Origin: JAFGRU01 sp016934985
GTDB lineage: Bacteria; Desulfobacterota; Desulfuromonadia; Desulfuromonadales; JAAYDE01
Direction of reading: 5' to 3'
Length of the DNA: 64,000 nt
NCBI GenBank assembly: GCA_963665045.2
Contig: CAXXJQ010000009.1
Coordinates: 372,001-436,000, forward strand
Positions 25,602-33,289 of the stretch are shown piece after piece. Below the pieces are notes generated by a model. That model was not told the origin of the DNA. It ran no database searches and saw nothing but the letters and a program-made list of their open reading frames with translations. The translations under genes and the position numbers were made by a program. Positions within the stretch are counted from its first letter, which is position 1, and every line of letters starts with the position of its first letter.

Positions 25602-26258
25602 TCACAGAATTTCGGCTTTGAAGGCATCAAAACCTACATCTTCAATCAATTTGCCAAGACGGCCTTTTTTAGTCTGATCCTTGAGCCAATGCATAATCCT
25701 GTCAACGATCTCCAGGGCTTCTTCCCTGGTCACATTCTCCACCAGCTTCTGGGAAAGCCTTGGCTGAGCGCCGCCGTTACCCCCCACCATGACATTCCAG
25801 CCCTTGGGGCTGCCGATCAGGCCGACATCCTTGATGCAGACCTCACCACAATCGATGGGACAGCCCGAGGCTCCCAGTTTGATCTTCCAGGGAAGTTCCA
25901 GGCCATGATATTTTTCATCAAGTTCCAAGCCTAGCGACAGCGAGTCCTGCTGTCCCCGCTTGCAAAAGGTAGCTCCCGGACAGCTTTTTATGGAACGGAC
26001 ACACAAGCCGATGGCATGACCCGGTTTTTCGCCCAAATCTTTCCAGATATCGTCAAGCTGTTCTTCCTGGAGGCCAACTATCGCAATACGCTGGGCACTG
26101 GTCAGCTTTAATGCCTGGGCATTATACTTCTCCGCGACATCGGCAATTTTTCTCAAATATTCCGGACTGGTAACACCACAAGGCATATGCGGAGCGATGG
26201 CGTAGGTTTCCTTGTCGCGCTGAACAATGGCGCCTTTTTCCAAAATGTCTTTTTTCAT
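25602..26258 (-). CDS. Assimilatory-type small sulfite reductase (sirohaem/[4Fe-4S])
   Basis: Protein of 218 aa, the same length as the low-molecular-mass assimilatory sulfite reductase of Desulfovibrio vulgaris. The sirohaem-iron-sulfur ligands are in SCPGATFCKRG (Cys-X5-Cys) and SGCPIDCGEVC (Cys-X3-Cys). The N-terminal ferredoxin-like half has TSAQRIAIVGLQEEQL. It reduces sulfite to sulfide with six electrons in one small monomer; other members may act on nitrite. AAGGAGGG precedes the ATG. No ATP sulfurylase, APS reductase or electron-donor gene is adjacent, so its physiological role here is uncertain. Confidence 0.88.
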   Translation of the reverse strand: MKKDILEKGAIVQRDKETYAIAPHMPCGVTSPEYLRKIADVAEKYNAQALKLTSAQRIAIVGLQEEQLDDIWKDLGEKPGHAIGLCVRSIKSCPGATFCKRGQQDSLSLGLELDEKYHGLELPWKIKLGASGCPIDCGEVCIKDVGLIGSPKGWNVMVGGNGGAQPRLSQKLVENVTREEALEIVDRIMHWLKDQTKKGRLGKLIEDVGFDAFKAEIL

Positions 26259-26449
26259 CCAACTCCCTCCTTAAGTAATTGTTGATTTCGAGTTCCCCGC
26301 AAAGCAAGACAGCAAAAGGTTACTATTTTAGTTTCATTTATCAATCGCAACCGGCGAATTCGGGTTTCGTGCCATTAGTATCCGTGTCCACTGCACAGAT
26401 CCGGTGAGACAGTGGTGACTAAAACAGGATAACGCGAATCCTTATGGAA

Positions 26450-26641
26450 TCAAGTGACAAGGAATTTAAGGAACAGAGCGAAAAAAAACAGAGCCAGCAA
26501 AGCCACAAGATAAATGATGGAGTGCCACATACCACCCAACCCTTTTGACGCTTCGGCAGTGCAAAGGGGGCAGTCCGGCCCCTCACCGTCAAAGGGCTTA
26601 CCACACCGTTCACAAATTTTTTTAGGTTGCGCCTGGGACAA
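26450..26641 (-). CDS. Small zinc-ribbon membrane protein
   Basis: Probable 63-aa protein. A zinc ribbon (KICERCGKPFDGEGPDCPLC, two Cys pairs) is followed by one C-terminal TM helix (about 42-60). The frame runs upstream into hisG as far as an ATG at 26728. I prefer the TTG at 26641 because AGAGG stands 5 bases before it and it avoids a long overlap with hisG. It lies 40 bases behind hisG and is probably co-transcribed. No function is recognised; such tail-anchored rubredoxin-like ribbons are common and uncharacterised. Confidence 0.6.
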   Translation of the reverse strand: MSQAQPKKICERCGKPFDGEGPDCPLCTAEASKGLGGMWHSIIYLVALLALFFFALFLKFLVT

Positions 26642-26681
26642 AACTTCCTCTGGGTTAGCAGTCCAGTCTTTCCTGCCTGAC

Positions 26682-27554
26682 CTAATAAAAAATCTTATTG
26701 AGAGTATATTCAACAATGCCTTCGGCACCGGCGACGATCAGCTCAGGCACAATATCCCGGATGACATTTTCATCTACAATGGTCATCAGGGCATACCAGC
26801 CGTCGTCGGCCAGCGAGGAGATGGTCGGATTGTGCAGAGCCGGAAGGATGGCCAGGACTTTGTCCAGATCATCTTTGCCAACGTTGAGCATGAGGCCGAC
26901 TTTCTTCTCGGCCGCCAGGACCCCCTTAAGCATCATGGCCAGACGCTCGATTTTTCCCTTTTTGAAAGGGTCTTTCCAGGCTTCCTTGTTGGCAATGAAG
27001 CGGGTGGTGGTGGTACAGACCGTATCGAGGATGCGCAGATTGTTAGCCCGCAGAGATGAGCCGGTTTCCGTAATTTCCACAATAGCATCAGCCAGATAAG
27101 GCGGCTTGACCTCCGTCGCCCCCCAGCTGAACTCTACCGTCGCCTCGACCCCGTGTTTTTCCAGGTAGCGTTTGGTCATACCGACCGCCTCGGTGGCGAT
27201 CCGCTTGCCGGCAAGATCCTTCGGACTCTGGATTGTGGAATCCTGAGGAACCGCCACCACCCAGCGCAAGGGTTTGCGGCCGACCTTGCCGTAAACCAGT
27301 TCGGCCACTTCGACGACATCGGCATTGTTCTCAAGAATCCAGTCAAGACCGGTCAGCCCGGCATCAAGAATGCCCTCGTCCACATAGCGGGCCATTTCCT
27401 GAGCGCGCAGTAAAACGCATTCTATCTCATCATCATCAATGCTCGGAAAATAGGAGCGTGACGCCCCCTCGATTTTATAGCCGGCTTTGGCAAAAAGTTC
27501 AAATGTCGTTTTTTCAAGGCTGCCTTTGGGCAGGCCCAGTTTCAGCACAGGCAT
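26682..27554 (-). CDS. hisG: ATP phosphoribosyltransferase, long form
   Basis: Protein of 290 aa catalysing the first step of histidine biosynthesis (ATP + PRPP). The N-terminus LKLGLPKGSLEKTTFELFAK, the middle DAGLTGLDWILENNADVVEV and the PRPP loop EITETGSSLRANNLRI mark HisG. The C-terminal about 80 residues (LMLNVGKDDLDKVLAILPAL onward) form the ACT-like regulatory domain of the long form, so no HisZ is needed. It is 155 bases downstream of hisI on the same strand. A hairpin CAGCC-AAAAG-GGCTG (27639-27653) lies between them. Confidence 0.96.
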   Translation of the reverse strand: MPVLKLGLPKGSLEKTTFELFAKAGYKIEGASRSYFPSIDDDEIECVLLRAQEMARYVDEGILDAGLTGLDWILENNADVVEVAELVYGKVGRKPLRWVVAVPQDSTIQSPKDLAGKRIATEAVGMTKRYLEKHGVEATVEFSWGATEVKPPYLADAIVEITETGSSLRANNLRILDTVCTTTTRFIANKEAWKDPFKKGKIERLAMMLKGVLAAEKKVGLMLNVGKDDLDKVLAILPALHNPTISSLADDGWYALMTIVDENVIRDIVPELIVAGAEGIVEYTLNKIFY

Positions 27555-27709
27555 GAAGCACTCTCCTTATTCATGTTCCCCAACCTGCTGCCGGGTGACA
27601 GCACTCGCGGAGATCATTTCTGGTATTAAGGCAATCTGTTCAGCCAAAAGGGCTGGCGCCCCGGGACGGAGGTCGGGGGCCATCTTTCAGTGCCATGAAC
27701 AGCTTTGTT

Positions 27710-28090
27710 CTATTTTTTATAAACCTCATCGGGATCGAAAACCCTCTCCCCGACAACCTGCAGGCTGTCCTTTTCGATCTTGCGGAAGAAACAACTCCGG
27801 TAGCCTTCGTGACAGGCCGCACCTCCAACCTGATCGACCTTGAAAACCACCGTATCAAGATCACAGTCAACAAAAATCTCTTTGATCTTCTGAATATGTC
27901 CGGAACTCTCACCCTTGACCCAGAGCTTCTGGCGGGACCGGGTCCAGTAAGTGGCCACCCCGGTTTCCAGAGTTTTTTCCCAGGCTTCCTTATTGATATA
28001 AGCCAGCATCAGAACATCTCCCGTTTGCCAGTCTTGAGCAATCGCAGGGATGAGACCATCCGCAGACTTCGAAAAATCGAGTTCAACCAT
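27710..28090 (-). CDS. hisI: Phosphoribosyl-AMP cyclohydrolase
   Basis: Protein of 126 aa, single-domain HisI without the HisE pyrophosphatase. Signatures are MLAYINKEAWEKTLETG, YWTRSRQKLWVKGESSG, the metal-binding CDLDTVVFKVDQ, GGAACHEGYRSCFFR, with the zinc Cys residues intact. It catalyses opening of the purine ring of PR-AMP in histidine biosynthesis. With hisG it forms a partial his cluster; the other his genes are not in the window. Confidence 0.96.
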   Translation of the reverse strand: MVELDFSKSADGLIPAIAQDWQTGDVLMLAYINKEAWEKTLETGVATYWTRSRQKLWVKGESSGHIQKIKEIFVDCDLDTVVFKVDQVGGAACHEGYRSCFFRKIEKDSLQVVGERVFDPDEVYKK

Positions 28091-28256
28091 TTAAATACTC
28101 CTTAAATACTATAATTCCACATGACCGGGCGGGCTGGAATGAAAAGATAGGACATTTTTCCAGGATTGTCCAGTGCCGCGTGCCATGCCATCAGGCAGTG
28201 ATAATTAATCCTGAACTTTCGTTAGAATTTTATGGGGGTTGGATTAATAACGAATG

Positions 28257-28427
28257 CGGCCCGGCTTATTCATGATGCTTTGTGGCACAACCGTTAAGCG
28301 CGCGCCAGATCAGGCCAGGCACAGCGGGCTTATACTGGCAGCACGTCGAAGGGCGAGAAGCGGGCACGGCTTGAGGTGGCGGGCAATTGACGGTTACAGC
28401 AAAAGTTTTCACTAATAATTCGGGGTA
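28257..28427 (+). repeat. Terminal-inverted-repeat element A, copy 1 (degenerate)
   Basis: Aligns with the reverse complement of 28627-28837. Shared blocks include TTATTCATGAT, GCGCCAGATCA, GCACGTCGAA/GTACGTCGAA, GCACGG(C/T)TTGAGGTGG and CAGCAAAAGTTTTC. Ends are GGCCCGGCTTATTCATGA and a degenerate CACTAATAATTCGGGGTA. This copy lacks about 40 internal bases. No transposase is present. It looks like a MITE-type relic. Confidence 0.7.
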
Positions 28428-28434
28428 ACACCCA

Positions 28435-28464
28435 TTGACACGTATGCGCCACTGCTGGTAGCCT
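28435..28464 (+). promoter_or_regulatory. Promoter-like site upstream of the 16-codon ORF
   Basis: A perfect TTGACA (28435-28440) lies 18 bases before TAGCCT (28459-28464), a weak -10. It falls immediately outside the right end of repeat A copy 1 and about 35 bases before the small ORF. Confidence 0.4.
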
Positions 28465-28498
28465 AAGGCCACTTTAACGAAAAAGAAAGGAGGATGTA

Positions 28499-28549
28499 AT
28501 GGAGATTGTAATCAAGCGCATTAAGGTAAAGGAGGAACAGAGGGTTTAA
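28499..28549 (+). CDS. Possible 16-aa peptide MEIVIKRIKVKEEQRV
   Basis: ATG to TAA with a strong AAGGAGG 5 to 6 bases upstream, a -35-like TTGACA before it and a terminator-like hairpin 33 bases after it. The peptide is strongly charged (three Lys, two Arg, three Glu) with alternating Ile/Val. It has no membrane segment or leader-attenuator codon run. It could be a real micropeptide, or the stretch could be a small RNA in which the SD is incidental. I do not recognise the peptide. It is enclosed by two inverted copies of repeat A. Confidence 0.35.
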   Translation: MEIVIKRIKVKEEQRV

Positions 28550-28581
28550 ACAACGTTTTTCCCTCCCCAAGTCCTTTCTTT

Positions 28582-28606
28582 ACCCGGTATTGATGCCGGG
28601 TTTCTT
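28582..28606 (+). terminator. Terminator-like hairpin after the 16-codon ORF
   Basis: ACCCGGTA-TTGA-TGCCGGGT (one G.U pair) is followed by TTCTTC. The T tract is short, so strength is moderate. It closes the small unit just before repeat A copy 2. Confidence 0.55.
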
Positions 28607-28626
28607 CACCGATCAAGAAGCCCACC

Positions 28627-28837
28627 TAGCCCGGATTATTCACGAAAACTTTTGCTGCAACCTCCGATTGCGCACCACCTCAAACCGTGCGCACTCTTTG
28701 CTTTTCGACGTACTGCAAGTACGCCTGCAACCTGTCCGCCGCACAGCTATGGCAGGCGGGAGCAAAGCGCTGTATTTGGCTTGATCTGGCGCACACTTGA
28801 CGATTTCGCGACAAAGTATCATGAATAAACCAGGCTA
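28627..28837 (-). repeat. Terminal-inverted-repeat element A, copy 2
   Basis: A 211-bp element with imperfect terminal inverted repeats: TAGCCCGGATTATTCACGA at the left and TCATGAATAAACCAGGCTA at the right. It is inverted relative to copy 1 at 28257 and carries an additional segment of about 40 bases in its middle. There is no coding capacity. Its size and ends are those of a MITE-like non-autonomous element. The parent transposon is not identified. Confidence 0.72.
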
Positions 28838-28901
28838 AACCGATTTGGCACTTGTTCGCCAAAGTATTTTCTTTTCGGATCTGTGTCCGAAGGGGGTTTC
28901 T

Positions 28902-29969
28902 ATGTCAAAAACATCCCTTTCCTTGCCCATGCTGGGCTGGAGTCATTTTTTTCAACAACAACTGAGTCTTGAAGAGTGGGAGTTAACCGTTCCCGCCCGC
29001 GTCTTCGCCGTTCACCGCAATACCTTTGACGTTGCAGGCGAGCACGGCCGTCAGACGATCACACTGCCCGGGAACTGGCATCGGCGGGATCCGGAAGAGC
29101 TGCCCACCGTTGGCGACTGGCTTCTTCTTGACTGGTCAACCGGCCAGGCTCAAAAACTGCTGGAACGAAAGAGCCTTTTCCGTCGTAAGGCAGCAGGCAG
29201 TGAATCCAAAGTGCAATTGATAGCGGCCAATGTCGACACCCTCTTTGTCGTCACCTCCTGCAACCAGGATTTCAACCTGTCGCGGCTTGAACGTTATCTG
29301 GCTCTGGCTTTGGAGTCAAAGGTCGAGCCGGTAGTAGTGCTGACTAAGACCGATCTGGTGGATGACATTTCTGATTACCTGCGGCAAGCCATGAGTCTGA
29401 ATCCTGATATGGCTGTTGAAGGAGTCAACGCCTTGGATTCAGTCTCAGCAGCGTCCCTGTCCTCCTGGTGCGGAAGCGGTCAAACGGTCGCCCTGGTGGG
29501 ATCATCCGGGGTAGGAAAGTCAACCCTGATAAATAGCCTTTGCGGTGAGCCCAGGCAGGAGACGGGAGCGATCCGCCAGGACGACGCCAGGGGACGCCAC
29601 ACCACGACATCCCGAACCATTCACTTCCTCCCGGAAGGGGGTCTGCTCATCGACAGCCCCGGTTTGCGTGAACTTCAACTAAGCGACTGCCAGGGTGGAA
29701 TTTCCTCGCTGTTCGAAGATATTGAGGAGTTGGCTCAAAGCTGCCGCTTCAATGACTGTCGCCACCGGCACGAGGAAGGTTGTGCTGTAAAGGCAGCTGT
29801 CTCCTGGGGAGACCTCAGCCCCAGGCGCCTCGCCAACTACCGGAAGCTAATGGCAGAGCAGGAGCGCAACGCCGAAACCATTGCCGAGAGACGCCGTCGT
29901 GAGCGGAATTTCGGCAAATTCTGCAAAAACGTTATGGCGGCACGGCGTAAAGAGCGCAATGATTGCTGA
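28902..29969 (+). CDS. rsgA: Ribosome small-subunit-dependent GTPase A
   Basis: Protein of 355 aa: OB-fold N-terminal domain (about 25-95), circularly permuted GTPase with G4 VVLTKTDLV before G1 LVGSSGVGKSTLINSL, the G2-like GRHTTTSRTIHFL and G3 LIDSPGLREL, then a zinc finger CRFNDCRHRHEEGC. It acts late in 30S subunit maturation. The start is the ATG at 28902 with AAGGGGG before it; the open frame from 28845 reaches back to the edge of repeat A and is not used. Promoter sequences may be supplied by or near the repeat. Confidence 0.95.
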   Translation: MSKTSLSLPMLGWSHFFQQQLSLEEWELTVPARVFAVHRNTFDVAGEHGRQTITLPGNWHRRDPEELPTVGDWLLLDWSTGQAQKLLERKSLFRRKAAGSESKVQLIAANVDTLFVVTSCNQDFNLSRLERYLALALESKVEPVVVLTKTDLVDDISDYLRQAMSLNPDMAVEGVNALDSVSAASLSSWCGSGQTVALVGSSGVGKSTLINSLCGEPRQETGAIRQDDARGRHTTTSRTIHFLPEGGLLIDSPGLRELQLSDCQGGISSLFEDIEELAQSCRFNDCRHRHEEGCAVKAAVSWGDLSPRRLANYRKLMAEQERNAETIAERRRRERNFGKFCKNVMAARRKERNDC

Positions 29970-30083
29970 CAAAAGAGTGATTATCTCAGCGAAAACTCTG
30001 CAATCATCAAATACCATTTGACGCTTACCAATGTTTAACAACTGTACGGAGGCAGACGAACCAATGTCTGCCCTCAACCCATG

Positions 30084-30117
30084 AAGGGAGCTTGCGGATG
30101 TATCCGCAAGCCCCCTT
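30084..30117 (+). terminator. Terminator-like long hairpin after rsgA
   Basis: AAGGG(A)GCTTGCGGAT-GT-ATCCGCAAGC(C)CCCTT forms a stem of about 15 pairs with one mismatch, followed by TTGTTTC. The remaining 270 bases up to the gene at 30390 are AT-rich and show nothing else definite. Confidence 0.65.
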
Positions 30118-30389
30118 TGTTTCTGCCGCTGATAGCCTCAAGAACAACCTCAAAAAGAAGTTTCAGGAATTGTGACATCCCGTCTTGAGGCGCTTGGGCC
30201 TTCTTCATCAAATGTCTTATAACCCTCACATATAAAAACACCCACATGAACTTGGCCCCAGGTTTTTCATTTGGCACACAGCTTGCTTTATTATAATTAA
30301 TTAATAGCAATTTCTTTAACCCCATGGGAATTCCTGGGTTCTTTCCAAATCTTTTTTTCTAAAATTAAGTCAAAAGGGGAAGTATTCAA

Positions 30390-30776
30390 ATGAGCAATCA
30401 GGTGGTGGTCCATTTTTTAAGCGGGGATATCCTTAAAGGGAAAACTGAAGATTTTTTTCCCAACAAAAATGTTTTTCACTTGCGTGAAAAAAACTCCGGT
30501 GAAATGAAACAGATCAACATCCAGGACCTAAAAGCCGTTTATTTCGTGGAAAAATTCGAAGGAGATCCCCAATTCAACGAGAGTTCAGACAAAGAGCGAC
30601 CGGGGTTTGGCAGAAAGATCAAGGTCCAATTCAGAGACGGAGAAGTCCAGTACGGCTATACGCAGGGCTACGCTCCTAACCGGCCTGGATTTTTTGTCTC
30701 CCCCTGCGATCAAAGCAGCAATAATGTCCGGATTTTTGTCATAACAGGGGCTACGGAAAAAGCTGAATTTGTTTAA
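30390..30776 (+). CDS. Uncharacterised 128-aa protein with two tandem beta repeats
   Basis: Small soluble protein with no signal peptide or TM. Two similar units are visible: VVVHFLSGDILKGKTEDFFP (residues 5-24) and IKVQFRDGEVQYGYTQGYAP (about 76-95), each a V-x-V-x-F-x-D/S-G strand pair followed by G-x-T and Pro-Asn. A strand LKAVYFVEKFEGDPQF links them. Such proteins are common in Geobacter relatives, possibly as DUF6982-like domains (low certainty). AAAAGGGGAAG precedes the ATG. It stands alone between two terminators. No function can be given. Confidence 0.8.
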   Translation: MSNQVVVHFLSGDILKGKTEDFFPNKNVFHLREKNSGEMKQINIQDLKAVYFVEKFEGDPQFNESSDKERPGFGRKIKVQFRDGEVQYGYTQGYAPNRPGFFVSPCDQSSNNVRIFVITGATEKAEFV

Positions 30777-30882
30777 CTCAATGTTGACCTTGAAAGACTT
30801 GCCCGGCAAATGTGAAATGCTCTTTAATCTTTAAGGGCAGATTCAAGCATATAAGGTTTGCACTCTAAAATACTCTCAAGAG

Positions 30883-30920
30883 AAAAAGGCCCAACTCCGA
30901 ATCCGATGTTGGGTCTTTTT
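30883..30920 (+). terminator. Rho-independent terminator after the 128-aa gene
   Basis: GGCCCAAC (30888-30895) pairs with GTTGGGTC (30908-30915), flanked by AAAAA and TTTTT. It is 107 bases past the stop at 30776. Confidence 0.85.
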
Positions 30921-31059
30921 GTGCCTGATGAATAGGGCCTTGAATCTGAGGACATATCCGCACTTTTGAACGAAGTCGAGCCGGGTTTTTTCGCAGAAAT
31001 TGACGCCTTTTCAGCATCCCGCCTTTTTCCTGTAAATTAAAAAACTCTTTGTTACCAGT

Positions 31060-31350
31060 GGGTTATCCAGACATCTAGTGGCATGTAGATAGACGCATAG
31101 CGATATCTGGCTGTTTTTTTAAAACCTTCGTGTAAAAATTTTCTCTTGAAAGGTCGTAAGTTTTTACGGGGGGATTAGCCCTGCATCTAGTCCGAAGGAG
31201 GTGAGTAAGCTTGTCGCCACACAAACAATTAAGGAGGTGATGAACGCTGGATAAAACCAGGCGACAGGATGATAGTCGATACTTAAATTTTCTTCTGAGT
31301 TTCAAATTAATGGCACCTTTTTATAAAAAATAATTTTTTTAAGAAAGGAC
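31060..31350 (+). promoter_or_regulatory. Structured leader of the Nramp-like transporter gene with two perfect SD sequences
   Basis: This long leader has an early hairpin CCAGACAT...ATATCTGG followed by seven T residues (about 31068-31124), a CGTAA-GTTT-TTACG hairpin, and the 10-mer AAGGAGGTGA twice (31195-31204 and 31231-31240), neither placed before the transporter start. TGTCGCC (31212-31218) can pair with GGCGACA (about 31260-31266), enclosing the second copy. The layout suggests attenuation or translational control, but no known riboswitch class was matched. Confidence 0.45.
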
Positions 31351-31352
31351 AC

Positions 31353-32873
31353 TTGGGTGTTGTTATGAAAGAAGAAAATAGCCAATTGAAAAAAGACGCT
31401 CTTTTGAACATTGAAGAGCTGGACAGGCTGGAACCCCCGTCAATGGATGTCGGCTCACTGCTGAAACATTTCGGGCCGGGCCTGATCCTCATGATGACCG
31501 GCATCGGAACCAGTCATCTTGTCACGGCCCCTACTGCGGGCGGTCGCTTCGCCTACGCCCTCCTCTGGACCATCCCCTTCTGTTATCTCTTCAAATACTA
31601 CGGCTTCGAAATGGCCTTTCGCTTTACCAACGCCACCGGCAAAAGCATGATGGACGCCTACGGCACCGCCCCCGGGAAATGGCCGCTCTGGTACACCATG
31701 GTCATAACCCTGGTTCAATGCGCTGTCGGCTCCGCCGGACGTACAATTGCCGCCGCGGCCGTTATGTACTACCTGTTTACGGTTCATATGGGCCTGCCGT
31801 TGCCTCTGTGGTCCTACGGTGTCGCCATAGCGATTTTTTCCTGCTATCTCATCCTCTACGGCAACTACGCCGCCGTTGAAAAGGTTACTAAAATCTGCGC
31901 CGGCGCCCTCGTCTTTTCAGCCATCTTTGCTTATGTTTACGCACCCGCCCCGATGGACAAACTGCAATACTTTTTTATTTTCGACATGCCGAAAGGCTCC
32001 TGGCTGATCGTCGCCGGCTTTTTCGGGCTCCTTCCAACAGGGATCGACGTCTCACTGCAGGCCAGCGAATGGGGCAAAGCCAAGAAAAAAGGTCTGGGAT
32101 ATGTTCGTACCGTACTGGAGGAAAAAGGCCGCATTGCCAAGTTTGACGCATTTAAATCCAACAAGAAAGACCTGGCCTTCAACATGAACATTCTGCCGGC
32201 CAAAACTCAGGAATATTGCCGCCGCTGGTTCCGTATCGGCACCTGGGACTTCGCTTTCGGCCATTGGATCTCGGCGGTGGTTGCCGCGATCTATCTCCTT
32301 CTGGCTGCAGTCTGGATTTATCCCAGCGAAGTAAAGGGTACGGCCGTCATGGGTGAAATCGGTAAAATTTTCACCGAAAGCATCGGCGACTGGATGATGT
32401 GGGTCTTCATCCTCGGAGCCTTTGCCGCCTGTTTCTCAACGGCATTCAACTACTATGATGGTTGGCCCCGGGTGGTCGGCGCCTGTTGCCGCAATATTTT
32501 CAAGGGCACCAATGCTCTTCAAGGTATCGACAGGGACGACCTCACCCCGGAGAAAAGAAAGACCTGGTATTCCGAATACAACATCTACCGCATGACCATG
32601 ATGTGGTCTCTTGTCATGAGCAGTGCCATCATCATCGGTCTGCCCAAACCGGTTTACCTGGTGCTTGTCGCCTCGGCGCTGGCCTATTTTATCGCGCCGG
32701 TGATCTTCTTCCTCAATCTCTGGTACTGCTTTACCGTCATCGACAAAAACGACAAGCATTTTTATCCCAGCACCTTTGCAACATGGTTCGGCTGGATCAG
32801 CTGTATCGTCTTCGCTCTCATGACCGGGGTCATGATTGCCGCCAGAGTATTTAATATTAAGCTCTTCGGGTAA
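31353..32873 (+). CDS. Nramp-family-like membrane transporter lacking the DPGN motif
   Basis: Protein of about 506 aa with roughly 11 TM helices. The Nramp-like opening is LLKHFGPGLILMMTGIGTSH, where canonical members have GPGfl..vaymDPGN; the metal-binding Asp-Pro-Gly-Asn is replaced by GIGTSH. The TM6 region reads FGLLPTGIDVSLQASEW, again without the Met-Pro-His motif. It therefore belongs to a divergent Nramp-related branch whose substrate may not be Mn/Fe. The start is uncertain: TTG 31353 has AAAGGA close by, while the ATG at 31365 is the first ATG. It stands alone behind the structured leader and ends before a strong terminator. Confidence 0.82.
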   Translation: MGVVMKEENSQLKKDALLNIEELDRLEPPSMDVGSLLKHFGPGLILMMTGIGTSHLVTAPTAGGRFAYALLWTIPFCYLFKYYGFEMAFRFTNATGKSMMDAYGTAPGKWPLWYTMVITLVQCAVGSAGRTIAAAAVMYYLFTVHMGLPLPLWSYGVAIAIFSCYLILYGNYAAVEKVTKICAGALVFSAIFAYVYAPAPMDKLQYFFIFDMPKGSWLIVAGFFGLLPTGIDVSLQASEWGKAKKKGLGYVRTVLEEKGRIAKFDAFKSNKKDLAFNMNILPAKTQEYCRRWFRIGTWDFAFGHWISAVVAAIYLLLAAVWIYPSEVKGTAVMGEIGKIFTESIGDWMMWVFILGAFAACFSTAFNYYDGWPRVVGACCRNIFKGTNALQGIDRDDLTPEKRKTWYSEYNIYRMTMMWSLVMSSAIIIGLPKPVYLVLVASALAYFIAPVIFFLNLWYCFTVIDKNDKHFYPSTFATWFGWISCIVFALMTGVMIAARVFNIKLFG

Positions 32874-33087
32874 ACGAAGGTAAATGAGGAATTGGCATTC
32901 CTGCCACGGTTTGCTGAAAGGAGAAAAACGATCCTGAAACACGATCGTTGAGGCATCTCCGATTTACCGGGTGTGGAAACGATAGCAGCAACTTACGGCT
33001 CTCTCCAAAGAAATTCAGCCCGCGATTGGCACTTTAATAGTTGCCGATTGCAAAATTGATCTTGCATTGGTTTGGCAACAGTGGAAA

Positions 33088-33121
33088 AGCACCCGGGTGA
33101 AAAATCCGGGTGCTTTTTTTC
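33088..33121 (+). terminator. Strong Rho-independent terminator downstream of the Nramp-like gene
   Basis: AGCACCCGG pairs with CCGGGTGCT (33088-33096 / 33106-33114), followed by seven T residues. The rest of 32874-33289 holds a weaker hairpin AACGATC/GATCGTT (32927-32949) and a doubtful 17-codon ORF at 32884. Confidence 0.9.
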
Positions 33122-33289
33122 TGTAAGCCAAAGTCCTGCTGAAAGGGGTCTTAAGACAGACTCCCCAGTTCAAGAGAAACGCAGGTTGACATGGAAAAAT
33201 CAACGCCCGCAATTTTCTTGACATGAGCTTCCTAATTTTATCAGAATCTGGGCTCAGGACTTTTCACCATTTAACCGAAAGAAGTTTTC

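Noticed and set aside
31201..31254. 17-codon ORF from GTG 31201
   Set aside because: The GTG overlaps the SD itself, leaving no spacing, so translation from it is unlikely.
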